From: Streptomyces sp. cg36
GTDB taxonomy: Bacteria; Actinomycetota; Actinomycetes; Streptomycetales; Streptomycetaceae
Length of the DNA: 64,000 bases
Assembly: GCF_041080675.1 (NCBI RefSeq)
Contig: NZ_CP163520.1
Span: 7,965,501-8,029,500 of the forward strand
Direction: 5' to 3'
The number at the start of each line of letters is the position of its first letter. Positions within the stretch are counted from its first letter, which is position 1. Below are positions 8,119 to 20,390 of the stretch, in pieces. Below the pieces are notes generated by a model, which was not told the DNA's origin, did not search any database, and worked only from the letters and a program-made list of their open reading frames with translations. Both the position numbers and the translations under genes were made by a program.

Positions 8119-8864
8119 CGCATGCCGCCGGAGGCGAGGATGACGTCTCCGGTGATCCAGCGGGCGTCGTCGGAAGCCAGGAAGGCGACCAGCGGGCCGT
8201 AGTCCTCCGGGGTGCCCGTGCGGCCCAGCGGAGTGTCGGCGATCGCCTGCGCTTCCTGTGCCGAGCCCGGGAATCCCATCGCCCTGCTGCCCTCGGTGTC
8301 GGAGGGGCCGGGCATGATCGCGTTGACCCGGATGCCGCGCGGGCCCAGCTCCTTGGCCGCGACGATGGTGAACGCGTTGACGGCGCTCTTGGACGCGACA
8401 TACAGCGAGGCGTACGACGGGTGGGTGAGGGTGCCCGCCGTCGAGACGTTGATGATGGACGCGGCGTCGATGTCGTCCTGCGCGGCCAGGGCCTGGGTGG
8501 TGAGGATCGGGCCCAGCAGGTTCGTGTTCATCTCACGCTGGAACTCTTCCTCGGTGATGTGCGACAGCGGTGCGAACGTGACGACCGCCGCGTTGTTCAC
8601 GAGCACGTCGACCGGCCCGTACTCCTCGCGCGCACGGTCGAACAGTTCGCGCACGTCGTCACCGCGGGTCACGTCCGCCCGGACCGCGATGGCCCGGCCG
8701 CCCTTGGCGGCGATGTCCGCGACGACCCGCTCGGCGCCCGCCGCGTCCTCGCGGTAGTTGACCACGACGGCCGCGCCGCTCCCCGCCAGCGCCTTGGCGA
8801 TCCCCGCGCCGAGACCCTTCGACGCACCGGTGACGATCGCCGTACGCGTGTTGTTGCTGCTCAC
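8115..8864 (-). CDS. SDR-family NAD(P)-dependent oxidoreductase
   Basis: 249 residues. It has the cofactor motif TGASKGLGAGIA (residues 11-22), NNAAV near 88, a catalytic serine in INVSTAG and the YVASK catalytic pair near 153-157. It resembles 3-oxoacyl-ACP reductase-like or glucose-dehydrogenase-like SDRs; the substrate cannot be told. Start GTG at 8864 with an AAGGAG ribosome-binding site six bases upstream. Divergent from the HxlR regulator, with a perfect 12-bp palindrome in the shared intergenic region, so it is probably repressed by that regulator, which is a common arrangement for HxlR proteins and redox enzymes. Confidence 0.9.
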   Translation of the reverse strand: MSSNNTRTAIVTGASKGLGAGIAKALAGSGAAVVVNYREDAAGAERVVADIAAKGGRAIAVRADVTRGDDVRELFDRAREEYGPVDVLVNNAAVVTFAPLSHITEEEFQREMNTNLLGPILTTQALAAQDDIDAASIINVSTAGTLTHPSYASLYVASKSAVNAFTIVAAKELGPRGIRVNAIMPGPSDTEGSRAMGFPGSAQEAQAIADTPLGRTGTPEDYGPLVAFLASDDARWITGDVILASGGMR

Positions 8865-8925
8865 AGTGGCTCCTTGAACGTTGGTGCTGGTGAAAGTCAC
8901 CGTAGGAAAGGTGCTTACTGCGGGG

Positions 8926-8937
8926 AAGTACGTACTT
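8926..8937. promoter_or_regulatory. Palindromic operator candidate AAGTACGTACTT
   Basis: Perfect 12-bp palindrome between the divergent SDR and HxlR genes, 18 bp before the HxlR start. HxlR proteins bind such GTAC-containing palindromes and autoregulate; binding here is inference. Confidence 0.6.
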
Positions 8938-8954
8938 TTTTGTAACCTGATGAC

Positions 8955-9350
8955 GTGATGGAAACTGAGCAGGTCGCGACGGCCGCCCGACTCCTGGCCC
9001 ACGACACCTTCGACAACAAGTGCGTGCTCCGGCCGATCATGGATCAGACGACGAGCCGCTGGGCGACGCTGATCATCTCGGCCCTCATCGCGGGCCCGCA
9101 CCGCTTCGCGCAGCTGCACCAACGAGTGGGTGGCATAAGCCAGAAGATGCTGTCGCAGAACCTCAAGGCGCTGGCCCGGGCCGGGCTCGTCGACCGCGAG
9201 GTCGCACCCACCAACCCGCCCCAGGTCACCTACACGTTGACGGAGCTCGGCGTCAGCCTGGCCGGGCCGCTGACCGAACTCATCCACTGGTTCGGCCGCC
9301 ACGGAGACGAACTCCTCGCCGCCCAGGAGCAGTACGACAGCCGGCAGTAG
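8955..9350 (+). CDS. HxlR-family winged-helix regulator
   Basis: 131 residues. A cysteine near the start (NKCVLRPIMD), a winged-helix core (RWATLIISALIAGPHRFAQL, then GGISQKMLSQNLKALARAGL) and the wing segment PPQVTYTLTELG are typical HxlR features; the cysteine often senses oxidants or electrophiles in this family. GTG at 8955 (ATG at 8958 possible). No ribosome-binding site is visible, but TAACCT at 8943-8948 ends six bases before the GTG, so the transcript may be leaderless. Divergent from the SDR gene. Confidence 0.9.
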   Translation: MMETEQVATAARLLAHDTFDNKCVLRPIMDQTTSRWATLIISALIAGPHRFAQLHQRVGGISQKMLSQNLKALARAGLVDREVAPTNPPQVTYTLTELGVSLAGPLTELIHWFGRHGDELLAAQEQYDSRQ

Positions 9351-9452
9351 CCGCCCCGCGCCTGACGGTCCGGGAGCCCTGGCACGTGTGCGCTGTCCGC
9401 CGAGTCCTCTGTGCCTCGCGGCAGGAGTACGGCTGCCGGTCCGTCCCGCGCG

Positions 9453-9674
9453 TCAGGCGTCTGCGGCGTCCTCGCCTTCCCAGCGCAGGAGGTCGCCCGG
9501 CTGGCAGTCGAGTACCTCGCAGAGCGCGGCGAGCGTCGCGAAGCGTACGGCTTTGGCGCGGCCGTTCTTCAGTACGGCGAGGTTGGCGGGGGTGATCCCT
9601 ATGCGGTCCGCGAGTTCCCCCACGGACATCTTGCGTTTGGCCAGCATGACGTCGATGTCGACGGCGATCGGCAT
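9453..9674 (-). CDS. Small XRE/Cro-type DNA-binding protein
   Basis: 73 residues, almost entirely a helix-turn-helix domain (LAKRKMSVGELADRIGITPANLAVL, then FATLAALCEVLDCQPGDLL). It resembles the YozG-like regulators that accompany DUF2975 membrane proteins. Its ATG overlaps the upstream DUF2975 stop by one base (TGATG), so the two proteins are co-translated. Likely regulates the pair through the palindrome at 10198-10214. Confidence 0.88.
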   Translation of the reverse strand: MPIAVDIDVMLAKRKMSVGELADRIGITPANLAVLKNGRAKAVRFATLAALCEVLDCQPGDLLRWEGEDAADA

Positions 9675-10165
9675 CAAATCACCGCGTCCAGCTCTGCCTG
9701 CATCTGTGCCGCCTCGCCGTCGCGTGCGACGGCTTGGGCGAGCAGCATGCGCAGGACGAGCACGAGAAGTGCGACTCCCAGGATGGCCACGCCGATCCCG
9801 CCCATGATGAGGGTGACGCCGGGGTCGTCCCGCTGGCCCGGGGCATTGACGCCCGTGACGGTGAACCACACGAGGGCAGCCGCCACGATCGATCCGATCA
9901 CGCCGTCCACGTACCGGAAAGCGGCGTGGGAGAACACCGTCCCGCGCCGCACCATCGTCACCAGCCGCCATACGCAGACGAGGGCGACCTGCACCGACAC
10001 CATGCCCACGATGGTGATCACCCGCAGGGCGGTCAGCGGTACCGAACCGTCCTCGGGATCGTTTCCGCTGATCAGCGTCCACATCATCATGGTCTGTACG
10101 AACGCGGTGCCCGCGAGCACCACCGCGAGCACGCCGCGCAGCGCCCGTACGGTCAGCTTTCCCAT
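9674..10165 (-). CDS. DUF2975-type membrane protein
   Basis: 163 residues with four predicted membrane helices (about residues 10-30, 47-70, 85-108 and 122-148). This four-helix protein followed by a small XRE regulator is a recurring pair in Firmicutes and Actinobacteria (YoaS/YozG-like); its biochemical role is unknown. The ATG at 10165 follows a promoter region with a perfect inverted repeat. The cytoplasmic C-terminus is short and acidic. Confidence 0.8.
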   Translation of the reverse strand: MGKLTVRALRGVLAVVLAGTAFVQTMMMWTLISGNDPEDGSVPLTALRVITIVGMVSVQVALVCVWRLVTMVRRGTVFSHAAFRYVDGVIGSIVAAALVWFTVTGVNAPGQRDDPGVTLIMGGIGVAILGVALLVLVLRMLLAQAVARDGEAAQMQAELDAVI

Positions 10166-10197
10166 GCCACACCCTTCCATCGAATCACGATGTAAAT

Positions 10198-10214
10198 CTA
10201 TCGAGATTCGATAG
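10198..10214. promoter_or_regulatory. Palindrome CTATCGA-N3-TCGATAG upstream of DUF2975
   Basis: Perfect inverted repeat with 7-bp arms, 33 bp before the DUF2975 start; a second TCGA-containing half site lies at about 10180-10193. A good candidate operator for the small XRE protein encoded downstream. Confidence 0.6.
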
Positions 10215-10589
10215 GTAGGGCAAGCGGGGTGCTCCACGGGCCGGGCGCCGCCCGCGCCTCCGATCGCATGGCGGCCTTGTGGTGCTCTGCGGATGGCCGA
10301 CCCTTGCAATGCCGCACAGGAAATGTTGAGGACTGGAATTCGGCGTCTTGATGGAAAAGGCAACAATAATTCGAGCGAGTAGCCGGGAATCCTGTGATCC
10401 GGCAGGGGCGGAAGTCCTTGCCGGAAGGCCATTGGTCCTCGCTCGTCCGAGGGTTTGCGAGTAACAGTTTCGTGAAGCGACATAGGGCTGCCCGTTACGT
10501 TTCCTACTTGGGAGCGCAATACCAGCCCTTTACCTTTTTTCTGTCCGAACGAACGGCGGCGCTCAGCCGCTTGAGACAGGAGAAAAACC
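10215..10589. other. Intergenic region upstream of the secreted repeat protein
   Basis: 375 bp without a convincing gene. From about 10320 it is AT-richer than its surroundings and probably holds the promoter of the rightward gene. I see no clear -35/-10 pair and no riboswitch. A CAGGAG ribosome-binding site lies before the GTG at 10590. Confidence 0.5.
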
Positions 10590-11765
10590 GTGAAGGCCAG
10601 CCGCCGCACCATGTTCCGTACCGCCGCGATCGCCGCAGGTACGGTGACTGCCGTAGCCCTGCCGATGGGGGCCGCCTTCGCCGACTCCCCGGCCGCGCCG
10701 GGCTCCCACCCCACGAATTCGGTCGTCCAGCCGGAGAACCCGGACCGGCCGGAGACCACCCCGGACACCAAGCCGGAGAGCAGGCCCGAGGACAAGCCCG
10801 AGACCACCCCGGACATCAAGCCCGGTCCCGAGACGAAGCCCGAGACCAAGCCAGACGCGGAGCGCGAGCAGGACAAGCCGCAGGACCAGGTGGAGTCCAA
10901 GACGGTGAGCCTGAAGGACGGCGGTGTCGCGAAGATCAACTGGATTCTCGGCAAGCCCCGCGCCGAACTGTTCAGCCGGTTCGACAAGGCCATCGGCACG
11001 CTGGAGCGGCCGGGCTCCGCCAAGACGCTGGACTCCGGCCTGAGAGTCACCCTGCTGCACGGCGGCGACCTCAAGCAGGTCTGGACCGACACCAAGCCGG
11101 GTGGTGAGGGTGGCCGACACGACTACCAGGAGCGCACCGTCAAGCTGCGGGACGGCGGCAAGGCCATCGTCTCCAAGGCCAAGAACGGCGTCTTCGGCGC
11201 CCAGCTGTGGGACAAGCACGGCAACGTCGGCCAGGCCCTGGAGGCGAACGCGAAGCCGACGGCCACGCTCAGGTCGGGACTGAAGGTCACCCTCACCAAG
11301 TCCGGCAAGATCGTGCAGGAGTGGACCAAGAGCAGCAAGCCCAACCCGAAGCCGAAGCCCGGCAAGGACGAGTCGAAGGAGTGGACCGTCAAGCTGAAGG
11401 ACGGCAACAGCGCGCTGGTCGGCAAGGGCACCGACGGCGTCTACGGCGCGAAGATATGGGACGAGAACGGCGCCGCCCTCGACGGTGTCCACGCCAAGAT
11501 CCGTCCGTCGGTCACCCTCCCCAGCGGCCTGAAGGTCACCGTCACCAAGGACGGCAAGATCCTCCAGGCGTGGACCGGCAAGACGGCCAAGCCGGAGGAG
11601 GGCCGTCACACGACGATGCCCAAGGGCGGAGTCAAGGCCGGTGCCGACGGCGTCGAGTCCGGTGGCAACACCCTGCTGCTCGCCGGTGGCGGTGCCGCAG
11701 CCGCTGGGGCCGCGGGCCTCGGCTTCACCATGCTGCGCCGCCGGAAGGCTGACGACAACACCTGA
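10590..11765 (+). CDS. Secreted cell-surface protein with three repeats and C-terminal anchor
   Basis: 391 residues. A signal peptide (residues 1-31, cleavage after AAFA) is followed by a Pro/Glu/Lys-rich stalk (about 35-100). Three repeats of about 63 residues follow (about 105-166, 183-246, 266-329), each beginning V-S/K-L-K/R-DG and ending SGLKVT-x-T-K-x-GKI-x-Q-x-WT. The tail has a PKGGVKAGADG segment, a hydrophobic alanine/glycine helix and an RRRK end, the layout of a sortase sorting signal without a classical LPXTG or LAXTG. Repeat function unknown. GTG start with CAGGAG six bases upstream. A strong terminator follows. Confidence 0.85.
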   Translation: MKASRRTMFRTAAIAAGTVTAVALPMGAAFADSPAAPGSHPTNSVVQPENPDRPETTPDTKPESRPEDKPETTPDIKPGPETKPETKPDAEREQDKPQDQVESKTVSLKDGGVAKINWILGKPRAELFSRFDKAIGTLERPGSAKTLDSGLRVTLLHGGDLKQVWTDTKPGGEGGRHDYQERTVKLRDGGKAIVSKAKNGVFGAQLWDKHGNVGQALEANAKPTATLRSGLKVTLTKSGKIVQEWTKSSKPNPKPKPGKDESKEWTVKLKDGNSALVGKGTDGVYGAKIWDENGAALDGVHAKIRPSVTLPSGLKVTVTKDGKILQAWTGKTAKPEEGRHTTMPKGGVKAGADGVESGGNTLLLAGGGAAAAGAAGLGFTMLRRRKADDNT

Positions 11766-11788
11766 GCCACGGGATCCGCGGAACGGGA

Positions 11789-11836
11789 GTGCCGGCGGTC
11801 GACGCCCTCACGCATGAGGGTGTCGACCGCCGGCAC
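11789..11836. terminator. Long bidirectional hairpin terminator
   Basis: 22-bp stem with one mismatch and a 4-base loop between convergent genes (secreted repeat protein and RibD-like reductase). Probably terminates both. Confidence 0.9.
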
Positions 11837-11929
11837 AAGGGTGTTTCCCGGGCTCGGCATCACCGGCCGCGCTCGGCGCCGATCGCCCATGAGTGCTGGC
11901 CGGGCGCCATGGCGAGGGCGGGAGCCGTG

Positions 11930-12502
11930 TCAGCGGACCACCTCGAAGACGTTCTTCTGCAGGCCGTTGGCGTAGGCGTCGTGCTCGACGAGCTTCAGCT
12001 TCTGGACGTCCTTGTCCGTGGCACTGAAGAGCCGCTTGCCGGCGCCCAGCAGGAGCGGGAAGACGAGCAGGTGGTAGCGGTCGATCAGACCGGCGTCCGA
12101 CAGCGCGTGGTTCAGCGACGCGCTCCCGTGGACGATGATGGGGCCGCCCTCCGTCGCCTTCAGCGCGGCGACCTCGTCGAGCGAGCGCAGGATCGTGGTC
12201 TCGCCCCAGTTCGACACCAGGTCGTCGTCGGTGAGGGTGGCGGAGACGACGTACTTCGGCATCACCTTGTAGTCGGCGAACTCCTCCATGTCCGGCCACA
12301 CCTGGCTGAACGCCTGGTAGCTGGTCCGGCCCAGCAGCATCGCGGTGGCTTCCTGCTGCTCCCGGCCCTTGATGTCGAACGCCTCGGGGAGGAACTCGGT
12401 GTGCTTGAAGGTCCAGCCGGAGTTGCGGTAGCCGGGTTCGCCGCCGGGGGCCTCCACGACGCCGTCGAGCGAGATGAACGCGGTGCTGATGAGGGTGCGC
12501 AT
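11930..12502 (-). CDS. Dihydrofolate reductase-family protein (RibD C-terminal-like)
   Basis: 190 residues. MRTLISTAFISLDGVVEAPGG at the N-terminus and GGPIIVHGSASLNHALSDAGLIDRY near residue 120 are hallmarks of the RibD_C/YwjB-like group, which bind NADPH. True folate or flavin roles are rarely shown for such single-domain paralogues; the substrate is unknown. The ATG at 12502 is chosen over a longer GTG-led frame because it follows an AGGAACC ribosome-binding site at about eight bases and matches the family's N-terminus. Confidence 0.85.
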   Translation of the reverse strand: MRTLISTAFISLDGVVEAPGGEPGYRNSGWTFKHTEFLPEAFDIKGREQQEATAMLLGRTSYQAFSQVWPDMEEFADYKVMPKYVVSATLTDDDLVSNWGETTILRSLDEVAALKATEGGPIIVHGSASLNHALSDAGLIDRYHLLVFPLLLGAGKRLFSATDKDVQKLKLVEHDAYANGLQKNVFEVVR

Positions 12503-12660
12503 CTGAAGGGTTCCTCGGTCTCTCGTGTCCATGTGCGGCGGCTTGAGCCGTGCGCGCTTCTCCGCGCTCGTTGCCGGGGCCGCGCTGCACCAGTCATGAT
12601 CTCTGACCGCCGCACCCGGCGAAACTCATCGGTCCGCGTCGTACGCGTTCGGCGGGCCGT

Positions 12661-15276
12661 TCACTCCGGCGGCCCCGTCAGGACCTCGATGCCGATGAGG
12701 CAGGTGTCGTCGTCGGTGTCGGACTTGCTGTACGTCAGGAGGTGGTCGAGGCGCTGGTGGAGGCTGTCGACCGGGGTCTGGGCGTTGGTGAGCAGTTGGG
12801 TGAGGGACTCGTGCATGGCGGTGTCACGCCGTTCGACGAGGCCGTCCGTGTACATCAACAGCGTGTCCCCGGGCTGGAGTTGCACCTCGTCCTCCTCGTA
12901 GACGACCTCGGGCAGCGCCCCGAGGAGGAGGCCGCCGGTGACGGGGAGGGCGCTGGCCTGGTCGGTGCGGACCAGGACCGGGGGGAGGTGTCCGGCGCGG
13001 GCCCAGCGCAGGGTGCGGGTGGTGGGGTCGTACAGCGCGCAGACGGCGGTGGCGGTCACCTGGTCGGTGAGGTGGTGGGCGACGTTGTTGAGCCAGGACA
13101 GCAGCTGGGCCGGTCCGGCGCCCGTCATGGCCAGGCCGCGCAGCGCGTTGCGCAGGACCACCATGCCGGTGGCCGCGTCGATGCCGTGTCCGGCGATGTC
13201 GCCGACGCACAGCAGGATCTGCTGGGAGGGCAGCACGACCGCGTCGTACCAGTCGCCGCCGACGAGTGCTTCGGACTCGGCGGGCCGGTAGCGCACGGCC
13301 ACCTGGAGGCCGGGCACCTGGAGCGGGCCGTGGGTGGGCGGCATGATGGCGTGTTGGAGCTGGAGGGTGAGCCGGTTGCGTTCGGCGACCTCCTGTGCTG
13401 TCTGGGCGAGTTGGTCGCGGGTGGCGGCGAGTGCGACCTCGGTCCAGTGCTGGGCGGAGATGTCCTGGTAGGCGCCTCGGATGCGCAGGAGGTGGCCGTC
13501 GCTGTCGAGGACGGGTTCGGCGACGATGCGGATGTGGCGGGTGACGCCGTCGGCGCGCTGGAGGCGGAAGGCGACGGTGGCGGAGCGCTGGTGGTGCAGG
13601 ACGGTCCGCAGGAAGCGGCCGATGGCGTTGGCGTCGTCGCGGTGGGCGTGGGCGGCGAGGTCCTTGAGTGCGACGGGGCCCTGGGGGAGTGGGCGGCCGT
13701 GCAGGGCGTACAGGGTGCTGTTCCAGGTGATCTCGCCGGTGGTGAGGTCTTCCTCGAACCCGCCGATGCGGCCCAGGCGTTGGGCGTGCTGGAGCAGGCT
13801 CGCCAGACGGGCGGTCTCGTCCTCGATGCGCCAGATCACCAGCAGGCTGTTGCCGAGACGGCTGACGCTGATGTCGGCGACCATCTGCAGGGGCACCTGG
13901 TCGACGAGGGTGGTGAGCGTGATGCGCTGTACGCGCAGGGGCTCGCCGGTGGCGTAGACCCGTTCCATGTGGTGGTAGAGGTCGCCGGCGCCGATGGACA
14001 GGGGGAAGCTCTCCAGCAGCAGGGTGTTGTTGAGGGTGCTGCGCGGGCGGCCGGCCGGGTCCTGGAAGTGGACGTTGGTGTGGTGGATGCGGAAGTCGAT
14101 GAGGTTGCCGTCGGCGTCCAGGTGGGGGGTGAGGACGAGGGCGGCGTCGTGCAAGGCGTCGGACAGGTCGACGAGTTCGGCTGCGGCGGGGTCGTGGTGG
14201 GCGGAGCGGGGCGAGGGTGCGGGGTGGTTCTCCAGGGTGTGGGCGCACAGCTCGGCCAGTGCTTCGAGTTGCCGTTCGACTGCTTGGGGCAGGGGGGTGA
14301 GGGGGTGGGGCCAGCAGATTTCCAGGACGCCGTGGATACGGCCCCCGGTGCCCGCGCAGATGGCGACGCGACCCCCTTGGGGACATTCGGGCTGGCCGAT
14401 GGAGGGCAGGGCGGCGACGGATTCGAGGCGGACGGTGCTGCGGCTCGCGAGGGCCTGGCGGGCGACGGTGGCCACACCGGGCGGGACGTAGCGCCAGCGT
14501 TCGGCTTCCTCCCTGGTGAAGCCGGCGTGGCCGCTGAGGACCAGGGAGCCGTCGCGGCCCGCGGTCCACACCGCGACGGCCACCGCCTCCAGGGGGGCCA
14601 GCGCGTGCTGGAGGAGTGACTCGGCGACCGTCTGGGTGTCGTTGGCGGCCAGCGCCGCGCTCTCCGCCGTTCTCAGCCGCAGGGCCACGGAGGCGGGGGC
14701 GTCCTGGCTGGCGGCGGAGGTGGTGGTGCGCTGGACGAAGTCGGCGGCGACCTGGGCGACCTGGTCGCGGGCGGCCTCGTTGATGATGTCGGCGGCCAGT
14801 TCCAGTTCGGACATGTCCGCCTGCGCGGCGAGCTCGGTGAGCTGCCGGGCCGCCTGCGCGGGCCCGCAGTGCAGGCGCTCGACCATGATGCCCTTGGCGA
14901 GTTCGACCAGGGCGCGGCCGTCGACGGCGGCGCGCGCGGCCTGGACCTCGGCGCGCAGCCGCTCCACGGTGGCGGCCAGCCTGCCCACCGCTTCGGCGCT
15001 GTCCTGGCCGGTGGTGCCCGGGGCGGGTGTGTGCGGCGGATACGGCGACGGGCCGGTGGCCTCGGACGGTGTGTGCGCCGGGTACACCGCCGGCCCGGTG
15101 GCTTCGGGCGCGGACTGCGGGAGATCGGCGCTGTCACCGGTCGGCTGTACCGGCACCGCCATGGGTGCCGTGTGCGAGCGCGGCGCGGGTGTGACGTCGA
15201 AGGCGTCGGTGGTGGGGGGCACATCCTGAGAGGCGTGCGGTTCGCGGTGGCCCCCGCGCTGCTCGGGAGCACTCAT
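12661..15276 (-). CDS. Multi-domain SpoIIE-type PP2C phosphatase
   Basis: 871 residues. After a Pro-rich leader (1-85), a helical ANTAR-like segment (about 95-180; LAKGIMVERLHCGPAQAARQL), a GAF-like domain (about 200-340), PAS-type domains (about 370-480 and 490-620) and a C-terminal SpoIIE/PP2C phosphatase (about 650-865; GGDWYDAVV, GDIAGHGIDAATGMV, YTDGLVERR). Such proteins dephosphorylate anti-sigma antagonists in partner-switching pathways. It lies downstream of the large hybrid kinase on the same strand (88 bp gap), so the two may work together. Cytosolic; no membrane helices. Confidence 0.9.
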   Translation of the reverse strand: MSAPEQRGGHREPHASQDVPPTTDAFDVTPAPRSHTAPMAVPVQPTGDSADLPQSAPEATGPAVYPAHTPSEATGPSPYPPHTPAPGTTGQDSAEAVGRLAATVERLRAEVQAARAAVDGRALVELAKGIMVERLHCGPAQAARQLTELAAQADMSELELAADIINEAARDQVAQVAADFVQRTTTSAASQDAPASVALRLRTAESAALAANDTQTVAESLLQHALAPLEAVAVAVWTAGRDGSLVLSGHAGFTREEAERWRYVPPGVATVARQALASRSTVRLESVAALPSIGQPECPQGGRVAICAGTGGRIHGVLEICWPHPLTPLPQAVERQLEALAELCAHTLENHPAPSPRSAHHDPAAAELVDLSDALHDAALVLTPHLDADGNLIDFRIHHTNVHFQDPAGRPRSTLNNTLLLESFPLSIGAGDLYHHMERVYATGEPLRVQRITLTTLVDQVPLQMVADISVSRLGNSLLVIWRIEDETARLASLLQHAQRLGRIGGFEEDLTTGEITWNSTLYALHGRPLPQGPVALKDLAAHAHRDDANAIGRFLRTVLHHQRSATVAFRLQRADGVTRHIRIVAEPVLDSDGHLLRIRGAYQDISAQHWTEVALAATRDQLAQTAQEVAERNRLTLQLQHAIMPPTHGPLQVPGLQVAVRYRPAESEALVGGDWYDAVVLPSQQILLCVGDIAGHGIDAATGMVVLRNALRGLAMTGAGPAQLLSWLNNVAHHLTDQVTATAVCALYDPTTRTLRWARAGHLPPVLVRTDQASALPVTGGLLLGALPEVVYEEDEVQLQPGDTLLMYTDGLVERRDTAMHESLTQLLTNAQTPVDSLHQRLDHLLTYSKSDTDDDTCLIGIEVLTGPPE

Positions 15277-15364
15277 GGCGCGGGGGACTCCTTGACGTCA
15301 CGGCGGGGAAGGGCCCGGGGCACGGGCCGGGGCTGTGGGGTGGCCCGGCGGGCCGGGGCGGGGC

Positions 15365-19954
<4,590 letters not shown>

Positions 19955-20390
19955 GACAACCTCGTTCCAACGCTGGCGTTACGACATGGTGGGGTGCGCC
20001 GTGGAGCCGCCCCGGTGCTGACCCACGCACCGGCGAACCCCCGACTGTTTCCGTGTGGAAAGTGTGCACAACGATACCTGGCTGTAGTAAGTGGGAAGAG
20101 ATGCTGGGAAGTTCGCGTGACGGCTGGTGCAGGTGCTGAGGTCAAGTTCGTCACGAGCCTGTACCGCGAAGAACGCACACCAAACCACCTGATTTTCGTG
20201 ACCCCGGTCACGCGCCGCCGCCGTTTGCCCCCGGTATGCGCGGAATGCGGACGGGGTGTGCCCGTCAGGGAGTCGGCCTCGCCGGGCGGGACCGTCCTCT
20301 CCGGGCCGCGCCCTCTCAGGCGTGTCCCCTGTGAGGGGCACGAGAACAGAGGGTCTTGTCATCGTGACTGTTCCTCTCGTTACTGGTGGG
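19955..20390. other. Divergent intergenic region (hybrid kinase / LGFP nuclease)
   Basis: 436 bp without a convincing gene. It holds the inverted repeat GTGACC-CC-GGTCAC (20198-20211) and a small hairpin at about 20322-20341 shortly before the start of the rightward gene. I looked for a cyclic-di-AMP (ydaO) riboswitch, common before cell-wall enzymes in actinobacteria, and did not find its conserved segments. Confidence 0.5.

Noticed and set aside
12742..14619. 625-residue plus-strand open frame opposite the SpoIIE phosphatase
   Set aside because: Antisense shadow; Gly/Val/Asp-rich composition without motifs, while the minus strand encodes a full phosphatase.
20140..20390. Cyclic-di-AMP riboswitch before the LGFP nuclease
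   Set aside because: Common before actinobacterial wall enzymes, but the conserved segments were not found.
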